This document shows, piece after piece, positions 43,960 through 53,914 of a stretch of 64,000 bases of DNA. A program made the translations under genes and the position numbers. The stretch lies in assembly GCF_002741015.1 (NCBI RefSeq), contig NZ_CP016616.1, positions 3,257,501-3,321,500 of the forward strand. Direction: 5' to 3'. Below the pieces are notes generated by a model. The model was not told the origin of the DNA, did no database searches, and was given only the letters and a program-made list of their open reading frames with translations. Position 1 is the stretch's first letter. Every line of letters starts with the position of its first letter. The DNA is from Microvirga ossetica (GTDB lineage Bacteria > Pseudomonadota > Alphaproteobacteria > Rhizobiales > Beijerinckiaceae).

Positions 43960-45162
43960 ATGAGTCTTTATGGCGTTCTTCGTAGCGGCGTTTCTGGCAT
44001 GAACGCACAATCGAACAAGCTGGGTACCGTCGCCGAGAACATCCAGAACTCGAGCACGACCGGATACAAGCGTGCTTCGACGGAATTCTCGTCCCTGATT
44101 CTGCCGTCGAGCGAGGGGAGTTACAATTCCGGCTCGGTCACCAGTAGGGTTCGCTACACGATCGCCGATCAGGGGCCGATCGCCTACACGACCTCGGCAT
44201 CGGACCTCGCCATCTCAGGAAACGGTTTCTTCGTCGTCACGGACCCGGGCGGATCGCCTTATCTGACCCGCGCCGGCAATTTCGTCAAAGACGGCCGGAC
44301 CGGCAATCTGGTCAATGCCTACGGCTTCACGCTCATGGGCTACAAGCTGGGCGCGGGGGCGGTCGAGCCCTCCCTCAACAGCCTCGACGGCGTCGTGCCG
44401 GTCAATATGTCCTCCTTCGCCATGCAGGCGGCGGGTTCGACGGGCGGAACCTTCAAGGGCAACCTGCCCGATGGTGCCCCGACCGTCGTGCCTCCTGCCG
44501 TCAGCAAGCAATCGTCGCTTCAGGTCTACGACAAGGTCGGCAATCCGGTGAAGGTCGACATCACCCTCGCCAAGATAAGCGATACGCAATGGACCATCAG
44601 CGTCGCCAACGGCACGAATCCCTTGGATCCGATCACCGGAACGACGACGATGGCTCTCACCTTCGACGCCGACGGCCAGGTGACCGGTACCTCCAGCATG
44701 AACTTCAACATTCCCAACGGCGAGCCCTTCACGCTCGACATGGCGGGCATGACGCAGCTCGCCGGCGAGTACAACGTCACCGGCACCTCCAACGGTAATG
44801 CTCCGTCCGCGGTGAAGGACGTGGAATTCGCCGCCGACGGCACGGTCTATGCGGTCTATGAGGACGGCACCCGCGTCGGCGCGTACCGCATCCCGCTCGC
44901 CACGGTTCCGAGCCCCGACAACCTCGATCCCCGCGCCGGCAACGTCTACGAGACGACGGCCAGCTCCGGCGGTTATCAGGTGGGCTTCCCGGAGATGTCC
45001 GGCTTCGGCTCCATCGCATCCGGCGCGCTCGAGGGCTCGAACGTGGATATCGGCACCGAGCTCACCGCCATGATCGAAGCCCAGACGAGCTACACGGCGA
45101 ACTCGAAGGTGTTCCAGACAGGATCCGAGCTTCTCGACGTGCTGATGAACCTGAAGCGGTAG
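43960..45162 (+). CDS. flgE: flagellar hook protein FlgE
   Basis: 400 residues. The N-terminus SLYGVLRSGVSGMNAQSNKL and VAENIQNSSTTGYKRAS is the rod/hook motif, with a large variable D1/D2 middle and the C-terminal ALEGSNVDIGTELTAMIEAQTSYTANSKVFQ. Starts eight bases after AGGAG (CTAGGAGTTTCTC). First gene of the run flgE-flgK-flgL-flaF-flbT-flgD-fliQ-flhA-fliR. Confidence 0.96.
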   Translation: MSLYGVLRSGVSGMNAQSNKLGTVAENIQNSSTTGYKRASTEFSSLILPSSEGSYNSGSVTSRVRYTIADQGPIAYTTSASDLAISGNGFFVVTDPGGSPYLTRAGNFVKDGRTGNLVNAYGFTLMGYKLGAGAVEPSLNSLDGVVPVNMSSFAMQAAGSTGGTFKGNLPDGAPTVVPPAVSKQSSLQVYDKVGNPVKVDITLAKISDTQWTISVANGTNPLDPITGTTTMALTFDADGQVTGTSSMNFNIPNGEPFTLDMAGMTQLAGEYNVTGTSNGNAPSAVKDVEFAADGTVYAVYEDGTRVGAYRIPLATVPSPDNLDPRAGNVYETTASSGGYQVGFPEMSGFGSIASGALEGSNVDIGTELTAMIEAQTSYTANSKVFQTGSELLDVLMNLKR

Positions 45163-45195
45163 TCCTGTTCTCTCTTGCTCCGGGGTCCATGATCC

Positions 45196-46659
45196 ATGTC
45201 CTTGTCTGTCGCCTATAACACGGCACGCTCGTCGCTGCAGGCGTCGCAATCCCAGATAGCGGTTGTGTCGCGCAACACGTCGGGTGCCTCCGATCCCAAC
45301 TATTCCCGCAAGCTGGCCGTCCTGACGACCACGGGTGGGTTTGCGCGGGTCACCGTCTTTCGCGCAAGCGATCAGGCTCTTCTGACGAAGATGCTGGAGA
45401 CAACCTCCACGTCTGCCACCCAGAAGGCCCTGCTCGAGGGGTTGCAGAAGCTGAGCCAGACGATCGGCGATCCGGAACTCGACCAATCCCCTGCGGCGCG
45501 GGTCGGCGCGTTGAACAGCGCTTTCCAGCAATATGCCAATGCTCCCGACAGCACCGCGATGGCGCAGGCCTTCATCAAGGCCGCTTCGAACCTGGCCAAT
45601 TCCCTGAACCAGGCCACGGCTGCGATCCAGGCTGTCCGCCTGGAGACCGATGGAGGCATGGCGGCGTCCGTCGCGCGGATCAACGATCTCCTCACCAAGT
45701 TCGAGCAGGTCAATCAGCAGGTCGTGAGCGGCACCGCGCTCGGGGCCGACGTCAGCGATGCCATGGATACGCGGGACGGGCTGATCGCCCAGTTGTCCGA
45801 AGAGATGGGCATCACGGTCGTTCCGCGCGCCGGCAACGATATCGCGCTCTATACGGATGGCGGCGTGCCGCTGTTCGACCGGACCGCGCGACCGGTGACG
45901 TTCAACCCGACGACGGTGTTCGGGGCGGGGACGACGGGTGGCGACGTCTTCATCGACGGGATTCGCGTGACGGGCGAGGGGGCGCTGATGCCCCTGAATT
46001 CCGGCAATCTCGTCGGACTGGCGAAGCTTCGCGACGAGGTGACGGTCGATTACCAGACGCAGCTCGACGAAATCGCCCGCGGCCTGATCGCGGCCTTCGC
46101 CGAAAGCGATCAGAGCGGCACTGCGCAACCCGACATGCCGGGAGTGTTCACCTTCGGTGGTGCCACTGGCGTCCCGACCATGCCGGCTTCCGCCGGGCTC
46201 GCCGGTCTGATCAAGGTCAGTGACGCCGTCGATCCAACGAAGGGCGGCAAGTTCGAGAATATCCGGGATGGCGGCATCAACGGCGCGGATTATGTCTACA
46301 ACCCCGCCGGCAGCACGAATGCCGCTTTCTCCAAGCGTCTCTACGCGCTTGCGGATGGGATGACCGCGCAGCGCCCCATCGCCGCGGGACTCGGGTTCGG
46401 TCCCACCGCATCGCTGCAGGGGCTGGCTTCTCTCTCCGGAAGCTGGATCGAGAATGCACGCCAGAGCGCCAGCCAGAGCGTCGAATACCAGACGACGCTC
46501 CTCGGCCATGCCTCGGAAGCACTTTCGAATGCGACAGACGTCAATATGGATGATGAGACCGCCCTCATGCTGCAGTTGGAGAAATCCTACTCGGCCTCGG
46601 CGAAGCTGCTGTCGGTCATCGACCAGATGCTCAAAACTCTTCTCAGCGTCGTAGGCTAA
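45196..46659 (+). CDS. flgK: hook-filament junction protein FlgK (HAP1)
   Basis: 487 residues. N-terminus SLSVAYNTARSSLQASQSQIAVVSRNTSGAS with the FlgK D0/D1 pattern; the C-terminus has DDETALMLQLEKSYSASAKLLSVIDQMLKTLLSVVG. First junction ring between hook and filament. Secretion is probably aided by the FlgN-like protein at 53069. Confidence 0.95.
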   Translation: MSLSVAYNTARSSLQASQSQIAVVSRNTSGASDPNYSRKLAVLTTTGGFARVTVFRASDQALLTKMLETTSTSATQKALLEGLQKLSQTIGDPELDQSPAARVGALNSAFQQYANAPDSTAMAQAFIKAASNLANSLNQATAAIQAVRLETDGGMAASVARINDLLTKFEQVNQQVVSGTALGADVSDAMDTRDGLIAQLSEEMGITVVPRAGNDIALYTDGGVPLFDRTARPVTFNPTTVFGAGTTGGDVFIDGIRVTGEGALMPLNSGNLVGLAKLRDEVTVDYQTQLDEIARGLIAAFAESDQSGTAQPDMPGVFTFGGATGVPTMPASAGLAGLIKVSDAVDPTKGGKFENIRDGGINGADYVYNPAGSTNAAFSKRLYALADGMTAQRPIAAGLGFGPTASLQGLASLSGSWIENARQSASQSVEYQTTLLGHASEALSNATDVNMDDETALMLQLEKSYSASAKLLSVIDQMLKTLLSVVG

Positions 46660-46662
46660 GCC

Positions 46663-47724
46663 ATGAGAACGACTTTCGTCTCCACAATGTCCCTCTGGAA
46701 CTCGTCTAAGTCGTCGCTGGACAAGCTTCAGACAAACCTGATCAAGGCCAACAAGGAACTCGTCTCCGGTCGCGAAGCCGATGTCGGTCTGAAGCTCGGC
46801 TACAAGACGGGAAAGACCCTATCGCTGCGCCAGGACCGAGCCGAGCTGGACGCACTGGCCGACAGCAACGCCTCCGCGCTGCTGCGAATCAAATCCGCAA
46901 CGACGGGGCTCGGCCAGATCAGGACGAATGCCGACAAGTTCAGGGACGCCTTGATCGCGACCCCGGTCGGCGAGTCGAGCATTGCCACCCTCAAGTACCA
47001 GGCTCAGGTCAATCTTACGGGTGCGATATCGTCGCTCAACAGCAGTGTCGGCGACCAGTTCATCTTCGGCGGCCTGAACTCTCAGACGAAGCCGTTGAGT
47101 CCATATTTCTCGGATCTCGGACCATCGGCTGCAAAAGCTGCCGTCGATGCCGCGTTCGCTGGGGCGCCGCCGCTCGGTTTCGGCATCGCTCAGGGCGCGG
47201 CCGGTGTATCGGCCATCACGCCCGCCCAGATGACGGCTTTCCTGGACGGACCGTTTGCCGATCTCTTCAAGGGAACCAACTGGCAGAACTGGTCGTCCGC
47301 TTCGAGCGAGAACGTCCAAAGCCGCATCTCGCCGCAGGAGAAGGTCGAATCCTCCGTCAACGCGAACGATGAGGCGATCCAGAAACTGACCATGGCTTAT
47401 ACCATGATGATCGATCTCGGCATCGACAATCTTAATGACGAGACGCGGGCCGTTCTCGTGAGCAGAGTGGTGGAAATCCTGTCGGCTTCGACGACCGGCC
47501 TGACCACGATGCAGTCGAAGCTCGGCGCCGCGCAGGAAAAGATCGAGCAGGCCAACGAACGCCTGAGCCTTCAGAAGGACATACTGGATGAAAAGGTCAC
47601 TCATCTGGAAGCCGTCGATCCTGCCGAGGCGAAGATCAGGGTCGATCAGCTGATGACGCAGATCCAGACGTCCTATTCGCTCACAGCGCAGCTCAAGGGC
47701 CTGAACCTGATCAATTATATCTGA
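46663..47724 (+). CDS. flgL: hook-filament junction protein FlgL (HAP3)
   Basis: 353 residues, three bases after flgK. Flagellin-like N-terminus (TMSLWNSSKSSLDKLQTNLIKANKELVSGRE) and C-terminal helices (QSKLGAAQEKIEQANERLSLQKDILDEKVTHLEAVDPAEAKIRVDQLMTQIQTSYSLTAQL). Second junction ring capped by flagellin. Confidence 0.94.
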   Translation: MRTTFVSTMSLWNSSKSSLDKLQTNLIKANKELVSGREADVGLKLGYKTGKTLSLRQDRAELDALADSNASALLRIKSATTGLGQIRTNADKFRDALIATPVGESSIATLKYQAQVNLTGAISSLNSSVGDQFIFGGLNSQTKPLSPYFSDLGPSAAKAAVDAAFAGAPPLGFGIAQGAAGVSAITPAQMTAFLDGPFADLFKGTNWQNWSSASSENVQSRISPQEKVESSVNANDEAIQKLTMAYTMMIDLGIDNLNDETRAVLVSRVVEILSASTTGLTTMQSKLGAAQEKIEQANERLSLQKDILDEKVTHLEAVDPAEAKIRVDQLMTQIQTSYSLTAQLKGLNLINYI

Positions 47725-47740
47725 TTGTTGGAGTCGACTA

Positions 47741-48088
47741 ATGTACCGTTTCTCTTACGCCGAAGTGATCGAAGACTCCTCAGCGGAATGCCGGCAGCGC
47801 GAATTCGAGCTTTTCGAACAGGCGATCAAACTGATGAAGGGCGCTGCGGGAAGGCCAGCCCAGTCGCAGGAAATGATCGAAGCGATCGTATTCGTCCAGC
47901 GCCTTTGGACCTTCCTGATCAAGGATCTTGGACATCCGGACAATGGATTGCCCGACAAGCTGAAGGGCCAGCTCATTTCCATCGGCCTCTGGGTCATGCG
48001 CGAATCCGACCGTGTGATCAGGGGCGAGCAGAAGAGCCTCGAGGCTCTGATCGATATCAATGCCATGATTCAGGAGGGCCTGAAATGA
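47741..48088 (+). CDS. flaF: flagellin biosynthesis regulator FlaF
   Basis: 115 residues, helical (YAEVIEDSSAECRQREFELFEQAIKLM; AIVFVQRLWTFLIKDLGHPDNGLPDKLKGQLISIGLWVMRE), a compact family found only in alphaproteobacteria. FlaF promotes flagellin translation/secretion opposite to FlbT. Its stop overlaps flbT (ATGA), so the two antagonists are made in a fixed ratio. Confidence 0.93.
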   Translation: MYRFSYAEVIEDSSAECRQREFELFEQAIKLMKGAAGRPAQSQEMIEAIVFVQRLWTFLIKDLGHPDNGLPDKLKGQLISIGLWVMRESDRVIRGEQKSLEALIDINAMIQEGLK

Positions 48089-48495
48089 AAGCTAAAATGC
48101 GATTCTCTCTCAAGGCCGGCGAGCGCATCTTCATCAACGGCGCCGTCCTAACGGTCAGCCAGAAGGTCACCCTGAGCCTACTGAACGAGGCGCGGTTTCT
48201 CCTCGAGAGCCATGTCCTGCAGCTGTTCGAGGCCACGACGCCCATGCGCCAGCTTTATTTCGTCGTGCAGTCGCTGCTGATCAACCCCCAGGAGGCCGAG
48301 AAGGTCATGGGAGCGTTCCAGAAACTGCACGAGTCGCTGCTCCAGTCCGCGACGGACGAGACGATCAAGCAGGCGCTCCTCGGCGCCGGCGAATTGGTGG
48401 CGAAGAACAGGATCTTCGATGCGCTCAAGGCTATCAGGATCCTGTTCGAGCCTGAGGTTTCTCAAGCCCCCGTCGCCGCGGAACGGGCGGCCTGA
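48085..48495 (+). CDS. flbT: flagellin mRNA translational repressor FlbT
   Basis: 136 residues. MRFSLKAGERIFINGAVLTVSQ is the FlbT signature start (an ATG at codon 5 gives the more typical N-terminus), followed by TLSLLNEARFLLESHVLQLFEATTPMRQLYFVVQSLLINP. In Caulobacter FlbT binds the flagellin mRNA leader and hastens its decay until the hook is complete. The structured leader of the flagellin gene at 56.4-56.66 kb is the likely target here (inference). Confidence 0.93.
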   Translation: MKAKMRFSLKAGERIFINGAVLTVSQKVTLSLLNEARFLLESHVLQLFEATTPMRQLYFVVQSLLINPQEAEKVMGAFQKLHESLLQSATDETIKQALLGAGELVAKNRIFDALKAIRILFEPEVSQAPVAAERAA

Positions 48496-48510
48496 TCCAG
48501 GAGTATCACC

Positions 48511-48912
48511 ATGAATGTCAACTCTGTCACGAACTCCTATTCCGCCCAGGGCAACGGCACCTCCGGGACATCCTCGACGGCGACTGCAACCTATGAAAAC
48601 TTCCTGAAGCTTCTAATGGCTCAGATGAAGAACCAGGATCCCACCGAGCCGATGAAATCAACGGAATACATGTCCCAGCTCGCCACCTTCTCGCAGGTGG
48701 AGCAGACGGTCAAGACCAACACCAAGCTCGATGCCCTTCTGACATCGGCTGCGCTCACCCAAGTGGATGGTGTCATCGGCCGTACGGTTTCGACCGTCGA
48801 CGGAACGGTCACCGGCGAGGTGATTTCGGTCGTGATCACGAACGAGGGCGCCGTCGCGAAGCTGAAGGGCGGCGAGGCGCTTCTCCTGGGTCCTGGCGTC
48901 GTCGTGAGCTGA
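48511..48912 (+). CDS. flgD: flagellar hook assembly (cap) protein FlgD, short form
   Basis: 133 residues. Only the conserved N-terminal part is present (YENFLKLLMAQMKNQDPTEPMKSTEYMSQLATFSQVEQTVKTN) plus a short beta tail; the C-terminal Ig/Tudor domain of enterobacterial FlgD is absent, as usual in rhizobia. Hook cap scaffold. Starts seven bases after AGGAG. Confidence 0.94.
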   Translation: MNVNSVTNSYSAQGNGTSGTSSTATATYENFLKLLMAQMKNQDPTEPMKSTEYMSQLATFSQVEQTVKTNTKLDALLTSAALTQVDGVIGRTVSTVDGTVTGEVISVVITNEGAVAKLKGGEALLLGPGVVVS

Positions 48913-48914
48913 CC

Positions 48915-49181
48915 ATGAACGAAGTCGATGCCCTTGAACTCGTTCGAGCAGCGATCTGGACCGTCATCATAGCGGCAGGGCCGGCCGTCGCCGCCGCGAT
49001 GATCATCGGTATCGTCATCGCTCTCATTCAGGCGCTGACCCAGATCCAGGAAGTGACGCTGACGTTCATTCCGAAGATCATCGCGATCCTCGTGGTGGCC
49101 CTGGTAACGGGAACCTTCGTCGGATCGCAGATATTTGCATTCACGGAACTGGCCTACGGACGGATTGTCACGGGGTTCTGA
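48915..49181 (+). CDS. fliQ: flagellar export-gate protein FliQ
   Basis: 88 residues with two membrane helices (AAIWTVIIAAGPAVAAAMIIGIVIALIQALTQIQEVTLTFIPKII marks the first helix and loop). Four-copy subunit of the FliP5-FliQ4-FliR1 gate. Two bases after flgD, 98 bases before flhA. Confidence 0.95.
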   Translation: MNEVDALELVRAAIWTVIIAAGPAVAAAMIIGIVIALIQALTQIQEVTLTFIPKIIAILVVALVTGTFVGSQIFAFTELAYGRIVTGF

Positions 49182-49279
49182 GAAGCCCGATCCGCCTGCG
49201 GGCGAAGCGCTGCGACCCTCGCGCAAGCTTCATGGTTCATCTGTCGGTCTGAACATTCGTTTGCTGAGCTGACAGGCAC

Positions 49280-51355
49280 ATGGACGCAGCTGAAGTCACG
49301 ACACAGGGCCGCGGCAGGGATCTGGCATTCGCTGGCGCCGTGGTCGGCATCCTTGCCATTCTCTTCCTCCCCATCCCGCCTTTGGCGATCGACATGGGGC
49401 TGGCATTCTCGGTCGCCATCTCCGTCCTGATCCTGATGGTGGCGCTCTGGATTCAGAAGCCCCTCGAATTCTCAGCCTTTCCGACGGTCCTTCTGATCGC
49501 AACTCTGTTGCGTCTGGCATTGAGCATCGCGTCGACCCGCTTGATCCTATCGGACGGGCACAAGGGAATCGACGCCGCGGGCCACGTGATCAGCGGCTTC
49601 TCCCAATTCGTGATGAGCGGTGACTTCGTCATCGGTATCGTGGTCTTCATCATCCTCATCACCGTCAACTTCCTCGTGATCACGAAGGGCGCGACCCGTA
49701 TTGCCGAGGTGGGCGCAAGGTTCACGCTCGACGCGATCCCCGGCAAGCAGATGGCCATCGATGCCGACCTCTCGGCGGGTCTGATCGACGAGAAGGAGGC
49801 GCAGAAGCGGCGGCAGGAGCTGGAGGAGGAAAGCGCCTTCTTCGGCTCCATGGACGGCGCGTCCAAGTTCGTGCGCGGCGAGGCCGTCGCCAGCCTGATC
49901 ACGATCGCCGTCAACATCTTCGGCGGCATCGTCATCGGCGTGACGCGCCACGGCATGCCGTTGTCGAAGGCGGCCGATGTCTTCGTCCAGCTCTCCGTCG
50001 GCGATGGTCTTGTCAGCCAGATCCCGGCGCTCGTCGTGTCTCTCGCGGCTGGTCTTCTGGTCTCCAAAGGCGGTACAAAAGGGCAGGCGCAGCAGGCCGT
50101 GCTCGGCCAGCTCGGTGCCTATCCCCGGGCTCTGATGGTGTCCGCCGCCCTGATGTTCGTGTTCGCCATCGTGCCCGGCCTGCCCATGATTCCCTTCCTC
50201 GTGCTTGGGTGCTGCATGGGCTTCGTCGCCTATTCCATCCCGAAGCAGCGGGCTGATCAGGCGGCCCAGGCAAAGGCCAAGCTGGCGCAGGAGCAGCAGC
50301 AGAACCTTCTCGAATCGCGCGACTCGGTCAAGGAATCCCTCAAGCTGGCGGAAATCGAGCTCTGCCTCGGCAAGCACCTGGCCTCCCATCTTGCGAGCTC
50401 GCACGGCGACCTGGCGCACCGGGTGAGCAAGATGCGCAAGAAATTCGCGCAGGATTACGGCTTCGTGCTTCCGGATGTGAAGCTCTCCGACAGCCTCATC
50501 ATCCCGCCGAAGAGCTATCAGATCAAAATTCATGGAACCGTTGTCGCAGCGCAGGAGGTGCGTCCGGGCGACCTGCTCGTGGTGCTCGGCGACGGCCCGG
50601 TTCCGGATGTGCCCGGGGATGAGGTGCGCGAACCTGCCTTCGGCATGAAGGCGATGTGGGTGTCGGACGTCTATGTGAGCGAGATCAAGCGGCAGGGCTT
50701 TGCCGCCGTCGACGGAGCCTCGGTGCTGCTCACCCATCTGAGCGAGGTCATCCGCAACAATCTGCCTCAGCTTCTCTCCTACAAGGATGTGCGCAACCTG
50801 CTCGATGGGCTCGATTCCGAGTACAAGCGGCTGCTCGACGACATCTGTCCGTCGCAGATCTCGTATTCGGGCCTTCAATCCGTCCTGAAGCTTCTCCTGG
50901 CCGAACGGGTCTCCATCCGCAATCTGAGCCTCATCCTCGAGGCCATCGCCGAGATCGCGCCGCATGCACGCCGTGCCGAGCAGCTGGTGGAGCATGTCCG
51001 GGTTCGGATCGCGCAGCAGATCTGCGGGGATCTTGCGGAAGGCGGCGCGCTGAATGTGCTTCGCCTCGGCAACAAATGGGACATCGCCTTTCATCAGAGC
51101 CTGAAGCGCGATCCCAAAGGCGATGTGGTGGAGTTCGACATCGACCCGCGCCTCGTCGAGCAGTTCGGAGCGGAAGCCTCCGACGCCATCAAGACCCGCA
51201 TGGGGCAGGTGAAGACCTTTGCCATCGTGACCGCGCCGGATGCTCGGCCCTATGTGCGCATGATCGTCGAGCGCATGTTCTCGTCCCTGCCGGTCCTGTC
51301 CCATCTCGAAATCGCCCGCGGCGTCGAAGTCAACTCCCTCGGTACGGTCGCGTGA
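49280..51355 (+). CDS. flhA: flagellar export-gate protein FlhA
   Basis: 691 residues. N-terminal membrane domain with eight helices (about 15-320), including FHIPEP-type motifs ([25 protein letters not shown]), then a linker and a cytoplasmic ring domain (about 350-690; [29 protein letters not shown]). It docks chaperone-substrate complexes and uses the proton motive force. Its stop overlaps the fliR GTG. Confidence 0.97.
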   Translation: MDAAEVTTQGRGRDLAFAGAVVGILAILFLPIPPLAIDMGLAFSVAISVLILMVALWIQKPLEFSAFPTVLLIATLLRLALSIASTRLILSDGHKGIDAAGHVISGFSQFVMSGDFVIGIVVFIILITVNFLVITKGATRIAEVGARFTLDAIPGKQMAIDADLSAGLIDEKEAQKRRQELEEESAFFGSMDGASKFVRGEAVASLITIAVNIFGGIVIGVTRHGMPLSKAADVFVQLSVGDGLVSQIPALVVSLAAGLLVSKGGTKGQAQQAVLGQLGAYPRALMVSAALMFVFAIVPGLPMIPFLVLGCCMGFVAYSIPKQRADQAAQAKAKLAQEQQQNLLESRDSVKESLKLAEIELCLGKHLASHLASSHGDLAHRVSKMRKKFAQDYGFVLPDVKLSDSLIIPPKSYQIKIHGTVVAAQEVRPGDLLVVLGDGPVPDVPGDEVREPAFGMKAMWVSDVYVSEIKRQGFAAVDGASVLLTHLSEVIRNNLPQLLSYKDVRNLLDGLDSEYKRLLDDICPSQISYSGLQSVLKLLLAERVSIRNLSLILEAIAEIAPHARRAEQLVEHVRVRIAQQICGDLAEGGALNVLRLGNKWDIAFHQSLKRDPKGDVVEFDIDPRLVEQFGAEASDAIKTRMGQVKTFAIVTAPDARPYVRMIVERMFSSLPVLSHLEIARGVEVNSLGTVA

Positions 51356-52107
51356 GCCAGGAGGCGGCCCAGGTTCTTCTGGCGATCTTCCTGATATTCT
51401 GCCGGATCGGCGGATGTCTGATGATCGCCCCCGGTTTCTCGAGCAACAGGATCCCTGTTCAAGTTCGCCTGTTCATCGCTCTGACCACCAGCCTCGCCCT
51501 GACGCCTGTCCTGTACGAAAAGATTCGCGGCGGCGTCGACTCCCCGGCACCTGCGGTCATCCTCGTCTCTATCGGATCGGAGCTGCTGACGGGGTTCCTG
51601 ATCGGGCTTCTGGGACGCGTCTACTTCCTGTCCCTCCAGACCATGGTGAACGGCGTCGCCATGGCGCTGGGCCTCGGCGGCATGCCGGGAACGCCGGTGG
51701 ACGACGCCGAGCCGCTCCCACCCGTAAGTTCCTTCATCATGATGGTTGCGACAGCCGTCCTTTTCCTCTCGGATCTCCATTGGGAGTTCTTTCGCGGGCT
51801 CATCGCCTCCTATGACCGGCTGCCGCTCGGCGAGGGCTTGGGTGCCCGGCTTTCCCTGACGCAGCTTGTCGACCAGATCGGCACCGCCTTCGTCCTCGCT
51901 CTTCGGATCAGCGCGCCCTTCATTCTCTACTCGGTGGTGGTGAACCTGGCGGTCGGATTGACCAACAAGCTGACGCCGCAGATCCCGGTCTATTTCCTCG
52001 CCACGCCCTTCGTCATGATCGGCGGGTTGCTGGTCCTCTACTTCGCCGCGACGGATTATGTCCTCCTGTTCATGGAGGCCTTCTCGACCTGGCTGCGGGA
52101 TGGGTGA
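51352..52107 (+). CDS. fliR: flagellar export-gate protein FliR
   Basis: 251 residues with a GTG start overlapping the flhA stop (GTGA). Six membrane helices; [43 protein letters not shown] is the conserved start, with [12 protein letters not shown] in the plug region. Single-copy subunit closing the FliP/Q/R helix. Confidence 0.95.
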   Translation: MSQEAAQVLLAIFLIFCRIGGCLMIAPGFSSNRIPVQVRLFIALTTSLALTPVLYEKIRGGVDSPAPAVILVSIGSELLTGFLIGLLGRVYFLSLQTMVNGVAMALGLGGMPGTPVDDAEPLPPVSSFIMMVATAVLFLSDLHWEFFRGLIASYDRLPLGEGLGARLSLTQLVDQIGTAFVLALRISAPFILYSVVVNLAVGLTNKLTPQIPVYFLATPFVMIGGLLVLYFAATDYVLLFMEAFSTWLRDG

Positions 52108-52113
52108 GCGCAG

Positions 52114-52512
52114 ATGAAGCAACGGGTCCGGAAGATCGAGCGTATCCTGAAGGTGCAACAGCATCTCCAGCGTGAGGCGGAGCTGAGGCTGTCCAAGCTC
52201 GAGAGAGAGTCGCACGAGATCAGGAACGCGCAGGAAATCCTCATCCACACGATGAACGATCACGAGACCCTGCACGGATTGTTCGTCGATGTCGCGGCCA
52301 AACGCCTCCAGGTTCTATCGGCACAGGCCAGCCGCGTCGATACGGCGAAGACGGCTCAGAAGGCAGTGACGTTCGTCAGGGCCATGCAGGCGAAGCGTAC
52401 GGAAAAGATGCTGTCCGGCCTCAAGGACGATGAGCGCCAGCAGACCGAAAAGAAGGACCTTGTCGCCATCCTCGAGAGTCTTGCAGGCAGGGACGGCACA
52501 AGCTTCCCGTAA
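52114..52512 (+). CDS. FliJ-like flagellar export coiled-coil protein
   Basis: 132 residues, almost all helical and highly charged (VRKIERILKVQQHLQREAELRLSKLERESHEIRNAQEILI), seven bases after fliR. Length and coiled-coil layout match FliJ, the stalk that sits in the FliI ring, and no other FliJ candidate is present in the cluster. Sequence identity to classical FliJ is not obvious, so the symbol is withheld. Confidence 0.65.
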   Translation: MKQRVRKIERILKVQQHLQREAELRLSKLERESHEIRNAQEILIHTMNDHETLHGLFVDVAAKRLQVLSAQASRVDTAKTAQKAVTFVRAMQAKRTEKMLSGLKDDERQQTEKKDLVAILESLAGRDGTSFP

Positions 52513-52562
52513 GCTAGCCGGGTTACAGGTTATTCAAAGTCAAAGTAGCCGAGAGACGCGAG

Positions 52563-53024
52563 ATGGCGATCAGCCCGCCCTCAGATATTGTCAACGACGT
52601 CGCCAGGGCGGCGGATCCCGCCCGTTATCAGGCCGCGGCCCAGAAGCTGCTCGACGGGGCTTCCCCCGTCGGTGGCGCGAGCTTCGAGGATGCGGTCAAG
52701 GCGGCAGCCGGTCAGCCGCTGATGGCGGCGGGTGCCGATATCTATACGCTGCGCAATTCCCTTCGCAACGATGCCGAATCCATCGAGGCGGCCAAAGCGA
52801 AGAAAGCGCACCAGGAATTCGAAGCCTTCGTCCTCCAGACCTTCGTTGAGTCGATGCTGCCGAAGGACGCGGAGAACACCTATGGCAAGGGCAGCGCCGG
52901 TTCCATCTGGAAATCGATGATGGCCGAGCAGATCGGCGCGCAGCTGTCGTGGGCGGGCGGGATCGGCATCGCGAAGCATATTCTCGGCGCTCCCAAGGTC
53001 AGCGTGACGCCCGATAAGGTTTAG
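52563..53024 (+). CDS. flgJ: rod-binding protein (FlgJ N-terminal domain / CheL type)
   Basis: 153 residues. Contains the rod-binding domain (HQEFEAFVLQTFVESMLPKDAENTYGKGSAGSIWKSMMAEQIGAQLSWAGGIGIAKHIL) and stops where enterobacterial FlgJ continues into a muramidase. In rhizobia and Caulobacter this short form is also called CheL. Rod cap and assembly factor; the separate SLT protein at 35002 probably supplies the wall-cutting activity. Confidence 0.87.
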   Translation: MAISPPSDIVNDVARAADPARYQAAAQKLLDGASPVGGASFEDAVKAAAGQPLMAAGADIYTLRNSLRNDAESIEAAKAKKAHQEFEAFVLQTFVESMLPKDAENTYGKGSAGSIWKSMMAEQIGAQLSWAGGIGIAKHILGAPKVSVTPDKV

Positions 53025-53068
53025 CAGGCACCAGATCGGCCCGCGGTTCGAAAACAGGAAACAGGAAC

Positions 53069-53413
53069 ATGTTGATGAAGTCGCTCGACCGCCTTGAAGA
53101 AACCCTGGACATGGAAACCGCCGCGCTCATGGCACGGGACCTGTCCCACCTCGATGAGTTCAACCGCCGCAAGAGCCAGTGCCTTCTCGAGATCAGCCGG
53201 ATCGTGCGGACGGCCGATATCCGGAACCTGGACATCAAGGCAACGAAGCGCCTTCAGGATCTCCAGGTCAAGATCGAAGCCAATCAGGATATCCTGAAGC
53301 GCCACATGCACGCGGTGCAGGAAGTGGCAAGCATCATCTCGAACGCGATCCAGCACGCCGAGTCGGACAGCACATACTCCGCCTATTCGGCCAGGACCGG
53401 TTACGGCGCATGA
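53069..53413 (+). CDS. FlgN-like flagellar chaperone
   Basis: 114 residues, helical (MKSLDRLEETLDMETAALMARDLSHLDEFNRRKSQCLLEISRIVR) with the FlgN-type layout of an amphipathic N-terminal helix and a flexible tail (SDSTYSAYSARTGYGA). FlgN protects FlgK and FlgL before export. Family call rests on size, helix pattern and operon position. An ATG two codons downstream is also possible. It overlaps the next gene. Confidence 0.6.
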   Translation: MLMKSLDRLEETLDMETAALMARDLSHLDEFNRRKSQCLLEISRIVRTADIRNLDIKATKRLQDLQVKIEANQDILKRHMHAVQEVASIISNAIQHAESDSTYSAYSARTGYGA

Positions 53414-53859
53414 TGAAGAACGTCATGGCCGGATTCTGGGTCTGTGCCGTCACGCTGGCATCCTGCTATGCGGCGGTGACCTGGATCGTCGGAAGAGCGC
53501 CTGCGGAAGAGCAGACGCATTACGAGGGATTGCAGTACAAGAAGCTGCCGGCCATGAACATTCCGATCGTCGCGGAAGGCGCCGTCCAGGGCTATGTGAT
53601 CGCGAATCTGGTCTTCACAGCTGACGCAAAGACCCTGCGGGAGATATCGGTGCCGCCGGAAGCCTTCATCCAGGACGAGGTCTTCCGCCATGTCTATTCC
53701 GACGAGACGCTCGATTTCAAGAAGCTGTCCCGCTACAACGTCAACGGCATGATCGCGAACGTTCGCGAGAAGATCAACAAGCGCCTGGGGGCCGAGATCG
53801 TGAAGGAGATCCTGGTCGAGAATTTCAACTTCGTCGATAAGTCGGACATCCGCTCTTAG
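53410..53859 (+). CDS. FliL-like membrane-anchored periplasmic protein
   Basis: 149 residues. N-terminal membrane helix (about 5-28, VMAGFWVCAVTLASCYAAVTWIV), then a periplasmic domain (NIPIVAEGAVQGYVIANLVFTADAKTL...MIANVREKINKRLGAEIVKEILVENFNFVDKSDIR) whose final helix-strand pattern resembles the FliL C-terminus. Its ATG overlaps the previous stop. It could be a second FliL paralogue or an unrelated envelope protein; similarity is by layout only. Confidence 0.6.
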   Translation: MMKNVMAGFWVCAVTLASCYAAVTWIVGRAPAEEQTHYEGLQYKKLPAMNIPIVAEGAVQGYVIANLVFTADAKTLREISVPPEAFIQDEVFRHVYSDETLDFKKLSRYNVNGMIANVREKINKRLGAEIVKEILVENFNFVDKSDIRS

Positions 53860-53914
53860 CGGCCATTGTCCTGTTTGAGAATATTTGAGAGCGGTCGATA
53901 CCGGGATACATGTT

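Noticed and set aside
44215..46509. Very long open frame on the minus strand opposite flgE and flgK
   Set aside because: Arg/Gly/His/Asp-rich product without family resemblance, exactly antisense to well-conserved flagellar genes; a codon-bias shadow typical of GC-rich DNA.
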